Shown in pieces: positions 30,264-35,115 of a stretch of 35,115 nucleotides of DNA. The DNA is taken from NCBI GenBank assembly GCA_027019175.1, contig JALUXB010000074.1, positions 1 through 35,115 of the forward strand, given 5' to 3'. Source of the DNA: Sulfurovum sp. GTDB taxonomy: Bacteria; Campylobacterota; Campylobacteria; Campylobacterales; Sulfurovaceae. Every line of letters begins with the position of its first letter. Position 1 is the first letter of the stretch. The notes beneath the pieces were generated by a model. It saw nothing but the letters and a program-made list of their open reading frames with translations. It did no database searches and had not been told where the DNA came from. Both the position numbers and the translations under genes were made by a program.

Positions 30264-32227
30264 GTGCTTTCGCCGTACAGCTGACCAAAGGCTTCATCGA
30301 CTCCGATATCGAACTTGAGGATCATCCCGCACTCGAAGAGCTGCGCCGCATCGGTGCGCTTGAAAAAGAAGGGAAACTATGGAAACTCTCTTCACTCTAC
30401 CGTGCGGGCAGACTCTACATCGGCAAAGACGGCCGTGGCTATCTCGAGTCGGAGTTCAAGGAACAAAAAGACCTGCTCATCGAACCCGATTATCTCGGTG
30501 ATGCGCGAAACGGGGATATTGTCGTCGCCAAACGCTTTATTGGAAGACGCGGGCGTGCTTCGGGCAAGGTTGTTGCCGTCATCAAACGCGCACACCTCTT
30601 TACGGTTGCCTACACCCATCGCGACGAACAGGGCAACTTCATGACACTCGATATCCGTACCGCAGAACCCACCCATGTGAAAATGCCCGGCATGGATCTC
30701 AAGGCGTTCAAAATCGGTACTGTCTTCAAGGTCGATATCGATACAGAAGAAGTGCTGGAGGTCTTCGGACACCTCGGGGATGCAAGGGTAGATGAGAAAA
30801 TCTCTCTTGCACTCTTCAACCGCCCGGACGCCTTTCCCGAAGAGTGTGTCACCGAAGCAGTACAGATAGAATCGGAGGTGAACAAATCAGAACACGAAGA
30901 GCGCGTCGATCTGACGCATCTTGATTTTTGTACCATCGACCCCGTTACCGCAAAAGATTTCGATGACGCCATCTATTTCGACCTGGAGAAGTATGTGCTC
31001 TACATCGCCATCGCCGATGTCAGCCACTACGTCCCCTACTTCACCGAAATAGACAAAGAAGCAAAAAAGCGCGGATTTACCACCTACTTTCCGCACAAAT
31101 CCTTTCCGATGCTGCCGCGCGAACTGAGTGAAAATATCTGTTCGCTCAAACCAAAGGTCGACCGCCTTGCCTTTGTCGCCAAGATCACACTCGACAAACA
31201 GACGCTGCTGCCGCTTAAAGAGGAGTTCTTCGAAGCAATCATCCACTCCAAGCACCGCTTTAACTACGAAGCGGTCGACGGCATTCTTGCCAACGGCTAC
31301 AGCGGAGAGAACGAGACAATAAAGCGCATTCTGCACTGGCTGCTGCCGCTGCAGAAAGTGACCGTCAGACTGCGAAAGGCACGCCTCAAACACGGTTTTG
31401 ACTTCAGAAGCGAAGAGATCAAACTGACCATAGACGAAAACCACGAGCTGGTCAGCACCGACATCGAAACGGGCACGCCTTCACACTCGCTCATAGAAGA
31501 GTGTATGCTGCTGGCCAACCAGGCTGCCGCCAAACGCTTCAACGGTGACGGCGACAGCATTTTCCGTATCCACGAGCCGCCGCAGCTGAGCAAAATAGAG
31601 GCGCTGCTGACCGAACTTGCCACCATCGGGCTCTATGTCGAAGAGTATGAGGAGAGCCCAGACCTCATCCGTGCCATTCAGGCGGAAGCCAAAAAGATGG
31701 GTCTGGAGGCAGAAGTCGATGCGATGATCATCAAATCGCTCCGTCAGGCGAGCTACTCTGCGCACAATGTCGGGCACTTCGGACTGGGCTTTTCACACTA
31801 CAGCCACTTCACCTCCCCCATCAGACGGTATGCCGACCTGATTTTGCACCGTCTCATCAAGACGCAGCTGCGCAACGACCCTGAAGAGGCGGAGTACCTG
31901 CTGCGCAACATCGACCCGCTCTGTGTGCGGGTCAGCGAACTCGAACGCGAAGCCACCAAAGCCGAATGGGACTTCAGAGACCGCAAGCTTGCGCGCTGGG
32001 CAAAAAAACAGATCGGTGCCTTCTTCGAAGCGGAAGTCATCGAAGCGGGAGAAAGTGCCAAAGCCAGACTCCTTGGCGATGTCAAAGGGGTGGAGGCACA
32101 CCTCAAAGGCGACAACCTGATGCTTTTCGATAGAATACGCCTCATGATCACCGAAGTCAACATCCCCCAGGCCGTCATCATGGCAGAACTGGTACAAAAG
32201 CTCGAAAAAGAGATCACCGACCTATGA
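30260..32227 (+). CDS. rnr: Ribonuclease R (RNase II/R family exoribonuclease)
   Basis: This 655-residue 3'-5' exoribonuclease degrades structured RNA, mRNA fragments and defective ribosomal RNA. After N-terminal OB-fold cold-shock domains comes the RNB catalytic domain (about 220-550). Its Asp cluster is in DFCTIDPVTAKDFDDAIYF, and YSHFTSPIRRYADLILHR is the second signature. A C-terminal S1-like region (about 575-655) follows. It is shorter than E. coli RNase R (about 800) but normal for this phylum, where it lacks the long basic tail. The ATG overlaps a 22-codon upstream ORF. The downstream 228 bp hold repeats rather than a terminator. Confidence 0.95.
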   Translation: MSAFAVQLTKGFIDSDIELEDHPALEELRRIGALEKEGKLWKLSSLYRAGRLYIGKDGRGYLESEFKEQKDLLIEPDYLGDARNGDIVVAKRFIGRRGRASGKVVAVIKRAHLFTVAYTHRDEQGNFMTLDIRTAEPTHVKMPGMDLKAFKIGTVFKVDIDTEEVLEVFGHLGDARVDEKISLALFNRPDAFPEECVTEAVQIESEVNKSEHEERVDLTHLDFCTIDPVTAKDFDDAIYFDLEKYVLYIAIADVSHYVPYFTEIDKEAKKRGFTTYFPHKSFPMLPRELSENICSLKPKVDRLAFVAKITLDKQTLLPLKEEFFEAIIHSKHRFNYEAVDGILANGYSGENETIKRILHWLLPLQKVTVRLRKARLKHGFDFRSEEIKLTIDENHELVSTDIETGTPSHSLIEECMLLANQAAAKRFNGDGDSIFRIHEPPQLSKIEALLTELATIGLYVEEYEESPDLIRAIQAEAKKMGLEAEVDAMIIKSLRQASYSAHNVGHFGLGFSHYSHFTSPIRRYADLILHRLIKTQLRNDPEEAEYLLRNIDPLCVRVSELEREATKAEWDFRDRKLARWAKKQIGAFFEAEVIEAGESAKARLLGDVKGVEAHLKGDNLMLFDRIRLMITEVNIPQAVIMAELVQKLEKEITDL

Positions 32228-32258
32228 ATAAAATAGTTGAAATTTCTGAGATAGTGTC

Positions 32259-32343
32259 GGTTTCACTCGATAGCTCTGGCAGTCGCAAACGCAAGCGCCC
32301 CTTTCAGGGGTTGAGTGCTCCTTTGTCGCCATCGAGTGAAACC
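32259..32343 (+). repeat. 85-bp palindromic repeat element, copy A
   Basis: The element starts with GGTTTCACTCGAT (32259-32271) and ends with ATCGAGTGAAACC (32331-32343), perfect 13-bp terminal inverted repeats. A central hairpin CCCCT-TTC-AGGGG is inside. The inverse copy B lies at 33506-33589. The first and last 24 bases of A match the complement of B exactly; the centre differs but keeps hairpin potential. No clear target-site duplication is seen. Confidence 0.8.
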
Positions 32344-32403
32344 TCAATGTCCAATTATTTGAAAAAATCAATAAACAGCGCTGCCACGCAGCGCATACCG
32401 AAA

Positions 32404-32431
32404 CTCTTCACTCTTCACTCTTCACTCTTCA
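32404..32431 (+). repeat. 7-bp tandem repeat (CTCTTCA)4
   Basis: Four exact copies of CTCTTCA, then a partial CTTCA, immediately before the holA ribosome-site hairpin. Copy-number change by slippage would alter the distance between holA and upstream elements. Confidence 0.85.
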
Positions 32432-32433
32432 CT

Positions 32434-32454
32434 TCAAAAATCGGAGATTTTTGA
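32434..32454 (+). promoter_or_regulatory. Hairpin enclosing the holA ribosome-binding site
   Basis: TCAAAAATC and GATTTTTGA form a perfect 9-bp stem with the loop GGA. The GGAG needed for holA translation (32443-32446) lies in the loop and the first stem base. The start codon at 32456 follows directly. In RNA this hairpin would partly hide or present the site. Confidence 0.5.
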
Positions 32455-32455
32455 C

Positions 32456-33433
32456 ATGTATCAACGCGAATTCGACCAGCGCCTTGCTTCCGGACTCCCC
32501 AAAGCGGTCCTCTTCTTCGGTGACAACGACTTTATGATCGACCACTACATCGAGCGCTACAAAACGCAGCTGAATGCCAAAGAGGAGGCGCTGGCACTCT
32601 ACTTTGACGAGTGGAACTACGAGCAGGCAAAAGGATACCTCTCACAAAGTTCACTCTTTGGCGGCACCAACCTGCTGATCGTCAAACACGACAAGAAGAT
32701 CCCCAAAAAGGAGCTTGAGACCCTCATCGCACTGGCCAACAGCAATGCCGACAACTACTTCCTCTACGCCTATGCGGGAGATGCCAAAAACGCCAAGAGC
32801 CTGCAGAGCAGCTACACCGACAAAAAAGGGGGTGTCTGGGTACGCTTTTTCGAACCCAACGTCCGTGACGGCATTCCCCTGCTGCAGCACAAAGCACAGC
32901 AGATCGGGCTGGATATCGACCACTACGCCCTGCAGCACCTGATGCAGCTTCTGAACAACAACCTGGGGCTCTGTATGAACGAACTGGACAAACTGGCCAT
33001 TCTGCAGACCAAAGTCAGCAGCAAAGATATCGACAACCTTGTCTACTCCACCGCGCCGCTGGCCATCGAACAGCTGCTTATCGAGCTCTTCAACAAGCGT
33101 CCCATCACCAACATTATCACCAAACTGCTCGAACTTGGCTACGACGAATCGGAAATCCTGCGTGCGACACAGTACTTCGTCAACGAGATCTTCCTCATCA
33201 ACGCCTACATCAAGATCCACGGCACACCCGACTTCAAAGAGATCTTCGGTTTCCTGCCGCCACCGCAGGTGCGTGAACGCAAACAGCAGCTTGCCCTGCG
33301 TGTCAAGTCTGCAGCACTTCTGAAGATCTTCGAACACCTGCTCGAGAGCGAGATAGAGATGAAACAGGCGCCTGCTACGCAGAGAGAGGTGCTGCTTTAC
33401 AGTATGCTTATTAAGATTCAGCAGTACTTGTAG
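32456..33433 (+). CDS. holA: DNA polymerase III delta subunit
   Basis: This 325-residue protein is the clamp-loader wrench that opens the beta sliding clamp. It has the delta architecture: an N-terminal RecA-like domain without a working P-loop (LFFGDNDFMIDHYIERYK at the start), a lid helix bundle (about 140-205, with LNNNLGLCMNELDKLA) and a C-terminal collar domain (about 210-325). The segment SLFGGTNLLIVK matches the conserved 'SLF...LV.V' part. The sole GGAG ribosome site is inside a hairpin. The gene stands between two inverted repeat elements and two heptamer tandem repeats. Confidence 0.9.
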   Translation: MYQREFDQRLASGLPKAVLFFGDNDFMIDHYIERYKTQLNAKEEALALYFDEWNYEQAKGYLSQSSLFGGTNLLIVKHDKKIPKKELETLIALANSNADNYFLYAYAGDAKNAKSLQSSYTDKKGGVWVRFFEPNVRDGIPLLQHKAQQIGLDIDHYALQHLMQLLNNNLGLCMNELDKLAILQTKVSSKDIDNLVYSTAPLAIEQLLIELFNKRPITNIITKLLELGYDESEILRATQYFVNEIFLINAYIKIHGTPDFKEIFGFLPPPQVRERKQQLALRVKSAALLKIFEHLLESEIEMKQAPATQREVLLYSMLIKIQQYL

Positions 33434-33472
33434 AATTAGAAATTAGAAATTAGAAATTAGAAATTAGAAATT
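33434..33472 (+). repeat. 7-bp tandem repeat (AATTAGA)5.6
   Basis: Five exact copies of AATTAGA plus AATT begin directly after the holA stop codon. The unit is again 7 bp, like the CTCTTCA array before holA, though the sequence is unrelated. Confidence 0.9.
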
Positions 33473-33505
33473 GTGCGGTTTTTTGCCTTTAATTTAGATC
33501 TCTAA

Positions 33506-33589
33506 GGTTTCACTCGATGGCGACAAAGGTGCACTCAACCCGTAAGGCGGCTTTGCCGTTTGCACCTGCCAGAGCTATCGAGTGAAACC
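33506..33589 (-). repeat. 84-bp palindromic repeat element, copy B (inverse of copy A)
   Basis: It has the same 13-bp termini as copy A: GGTTTCACTCGAT at 33506-33518 and ATCGAGTGAAACC at 33577-33589. Read on the minus strand it aligns with copy A over its whole length, with differences only in the centre. Inside are GGTGCA/TGCACC arms and a GGC-AAA-GCC type hairpin. The rest of the gap 33590-33730 holds the rpsF promoter (TAAAAT at 33644-33649) and leader. Confidence 0.8.
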
Positions 33590-33730
33590 GCTTAACTTTT
33601 TAGAACTTTAACCACTTTAATATCCAAATAAGTTATATTACGATAAAATATTGCTTCCAAAAATTCCTGCTCGTTTTTTTGGACGGATTTTCCGCATTTT
33701 GAAACGGGCTATTAAACCAAAAGGAAACAC

Positions 33731-34120
33731 ATGACTTCTTATGAAACACTGTTCGTAATTAAACCTACGCTGACAGAAGAAGAGATCAACGCACAGATCG
33801 AAAAGATGAAGGAAGTTCTTGCAAAAGTTGACGCAGAACTCCTTGCAACGGATGATATGGGTATGAGAAGACTCGCCTACCCTGTCGAGAAGAACGAGAG
33901 AGGCTACTACACTGTACTTTACTACAAAGCCAACGGTGATGCTATCGCTGAGATCGAAAGAAACCTCAGAATCAACGAAGAGGTGCTGAAGTTCCTGACC
34001 GTGAAATATACCAACGGAAAAGAGCTTGCACAATTCGAAAAGCTTGTTGCTGCAGCGGGTAAAAGCGCTGAGCCAAAAGCTGAAGAGGCACCGGCAGAAG
34101 CTGAAGCCCAAGAAGCGTAA
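33731..34120 (+). CDS. rpsF: Small ribosomal subunit protein bS6
   Basis: This 129-residue protein binds 16S rRNA together with bS18 in the platform of the small subunit. The core (1-95) has MTSYETLFVIKPTLTEEEI, MGMRRLAYPVEKNERGYY and ERNLRINEEVLKFLTVK. The acidic Ala/Glu-rich tail (about 110-129) is common in this protein. AAAGGAAA precedes the ATG. It is first gene of rpsF-ssb-rpsR. The 80-bp leader contains a CGGATTTTCCG hairpin with an exposed CCG, which could be an S6:S18 autoregulatory site, but I cannot confirm the fold. Confidence 0.97.
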   Translation: MTSYETLFVIKPTLTEEEINAQIEKMKEVLAKVDAELLATDDMGMRRLAYPVEKNERGYYTVLYYKANGDAIAEIERNLRINEEVLKFLTVKYTNGKELAQFEKLVAAAGKSAEPKAEEAPAEAEAQEA

Positions 34121-34146
34121 TTAGCGACATTTAGAGGAGCAACCCT

Positions 34147-34668
34147 ATGTACAACAGAGTGATTTTGGTAGGAAACCTTACCAGAGACGTCGAGGTGCGA
34201 TACACTTCGGGCGGAACGGCAGTGGGCAACACAGGCCTTGCTGTCAACCGAAAGTTCAAAGCCGCGACGGGAGAGCAGAAAGAGGAGACGATGTTCATCG
34301 ACATCACCTTTTTCGGAAGAACTGCCGAAATCGCCAACCAGTACCTCAGAAAGGGAAGCAAGGTTCTAGTAGAAGGAAGACTCAAGCTTGACCAGTGGAC
34401 GGCACAGGACGGCAGCAAACGGAGCAAGCACACCGTAACGGTGGATAACCTCCAGATGCTCGGCAGCAGAGACGAAAACGCCCAGATGGGCGGCAACAGC
34501 TACGGCGGCGGACAGCCTCAGCAGCAGGGATCATCCAACTACGGTGCCCCTGCCCAGGAGAGCTACAGCCAACCAAGCCAGAGCACACCTGCTGCACCGC
34601 AGTCCCAGCCGGATCCAACACCAAGCATTCCGGAAATAGACATCAGCGAAGATGAAATACCGTTTTAG
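34147..34668 (+). CDS. ssb: Single-stranded DNA-binding protein
   Basis: This 173-residue protein coats single-stranded DNA in replication, repair and recombination. The OB fold (1-110) shows [53 protein letters not shown] and the closing [13 protein letters not shown] Gly/Gln/Ser/Pro-rich disordered linker (about 115-160) leads to the acidic tip DISEDEIPF, the docking peptide for partner proteins. It lies 26 bp after rpsF and 11 bp before rpsR in the common operon. Confidence 0.98.
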   Translation: MYNRVILVGNLTRDVEVRYTSGGTAVGNTGLAVNRKFKAATGEQKEETMFIDITFFGRTAEIANQYLRKGSKVLVEGRLKLDQWTAQDGSKRSKHTVTVDNLQMLGSRDENAQMGGNSYGGGQPQQQGSSNYGAPAQESYSQPSQSTPAAPQSQPDPTPSIPEIDISEDEIPF

Positions 34669-34679
34669 GAGAAACACCC

Positions 34680-34943
34680 ATGGCAGAAAGAAGAAAATTC
34701 AAAAAAAGATACTGTAAATACTGTGAGCAAAAAGTCGACTTTATCGACTACAAAGACCTCAACGCGCTAAAATTCAGCCTCAGCGAAAGATTCAAGATCA
34801 TGCCTCGTCGTCTGACAGGTAACTGTAAGCGCCACCAGGAGATGGTCACTGTCGCAATCAAAAGAGCAAGACAGACTGCACTCATCCCTTACATCGTCGA
34901 CAGAAAGAACGTTGTAGAAAACCCGTTCGAGATCATCAAATAA
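34680..34943 (+). CDS. rpsR: Small ribosomal subunit protein bS18
   Basis: This 87-residue basic protein pairs with bS6 on 16S rRNA. It begins [26 protein letters not shown], a form with two Cys (CKYC) that could bind zinc. [28 protein letters not shown], the conserved S18 core, follows. AGGAGA precedes the ATG. It is the last gene of the operon, with a strong terminator right after it. Confidence 0.97.
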   Translation: MAERRKFKKRYCKYCEQKVDFIDYKDLNALKFSLSERFKIMPRRLTGNCKRHQEMVTVAIKRARQTALIPYIVDRKNVVENPFEIIK

Positions 34944-34948
34944 ACCTC

Positions 34949-34981
34949 TTACCCGCGTTTTGCGGGTAACCTTTCTTTTTT
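34949..34981 (+). terminator. Rho-independent terminator of rpsF-ssb-rpsR
   Basis: TTACCCGC-GTTTT-GCGGGTAA is a perfect 8-bp stem with a 5-nt loop, followed by CCTTTCTTTTTTT. It lies 5 bp after the rpsR stop. Confidence 0.92.
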
Positions 34982-34987
34982 AAATGT

Positions 34988-35027
34988 TTTCATATCGTAA
35001 TCTTTAAACTTCACTTATGATATGAAA
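34988..35027. repeat. 13-bp inverted repeat after the rpsR terminator
   Basis: TTTCATATCGTAA (34988-35000) and TTATGATATGAAA (35015-35027) pair over 13 positions with one G-T wobble and a 14-base loop. Further right, GGGC-AAA-GCCC (35049-35059) and a TATAAT hexamer (35070-35075) suggest regulatory sequence for a plus-strand gene just beyond the window. Confidence 0.5.
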
Positions 35028-35115
35028 GCATTTCTATTTGTTTTGCCGGGCAAAGCCCGACAAACTAATTATAATCCTCCATATATCATTTCAGGAAGAC
35101 TTGAATAGGTTGCAC

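Noticed and set aside
30887..31444. 185-codon open frame opposite rnr
   Set aside because: It lies wholly within the RNB catalytic domain of RNase R and has no ribosome site or family match.

Overview
The window looks like a chromosomal segment of a marine sulfur- or hydrogen-oxidising member of the Campylobacterota (Epsilonproteobacteria), most like Sulfurovum. The support is the Helicobacter/Campylobacter-type malate:quinone oxidoreductase, the rpsF-ssb-rpsR operon, a CetB/Aer-type solo PAS protein, histidine kinases with an HQWRQPLN-type phosphoacceptor box, and promoters that keep a TATAAT-like -10 but mostly lack a -35. The genus is inferred from protein character, not from a database search. 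I saw no tRNA, rRNA, CRISPR array, transposase or phage gene.

Layout. 1-5840 (minus strand) is a drug-efflux operon: TetR regulator, TolC-type outer-membrane channel, short membrane fusion protein, RND pump, then the start of a second HlyD-type fusion protein that leaves the window. A TetR-type palindrome lies just upstream. 6098-12835 holds ordinary genes in mixed orientation: RhlE-type RNA helicase, a secreted GH3 hexosaminidase, an arginine kinase (animal-type phosphagen kinase), a TlpA-like thioredoxin, DprA, DoxX and a YibQ-like divergent polysaccharide deacetylase. The 402-bp gap between the arginine kinase and the thioredoxin holds a candidate small RNA. 13049-17976 has ilvC, an NfeD/SPFH membrane pair, and an operon of a small HPt-like protein, an M15 peptidase and pyruvate kinase.

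17662-27172 is a dense signalling island: HPt protein, LuxR-type response regulator, membrane histidine kinase, hybrid kinase with two receivers, SixA-type phosphohistidine phosphatase, Roadblock/LC7 protein, solo PAS protein, GAF-kinase-receiver protein, EAL phosphodiesterase and a single-domain receiver. These parts could form a complete His-Asp-His-Asp phosphorelay, with SixA acting as the phosphatase of the HPt step. Next to the island is a DUF1931-type histone-fold protein, sharing its upstream region with the receiver gene. A conserved TGTCTGTAAG operator-like sequence occurs in two of the island's divergent promoter regions.

27930-35115 is housekeeping: htpX, mqo, rnr (with a leaderless 22-codon upstream ORF), holA, rpsF, ssb, rpsR and a strong terminator. 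holA is flanked by two inverted copies of an 84-85-bp palindromic repeat, each next to a 7-bp tandem repeat, so this part also carries small dispersed repeats. A third, unrelated palindromic element of about 129 bp sits at the 3' end of ilvC.
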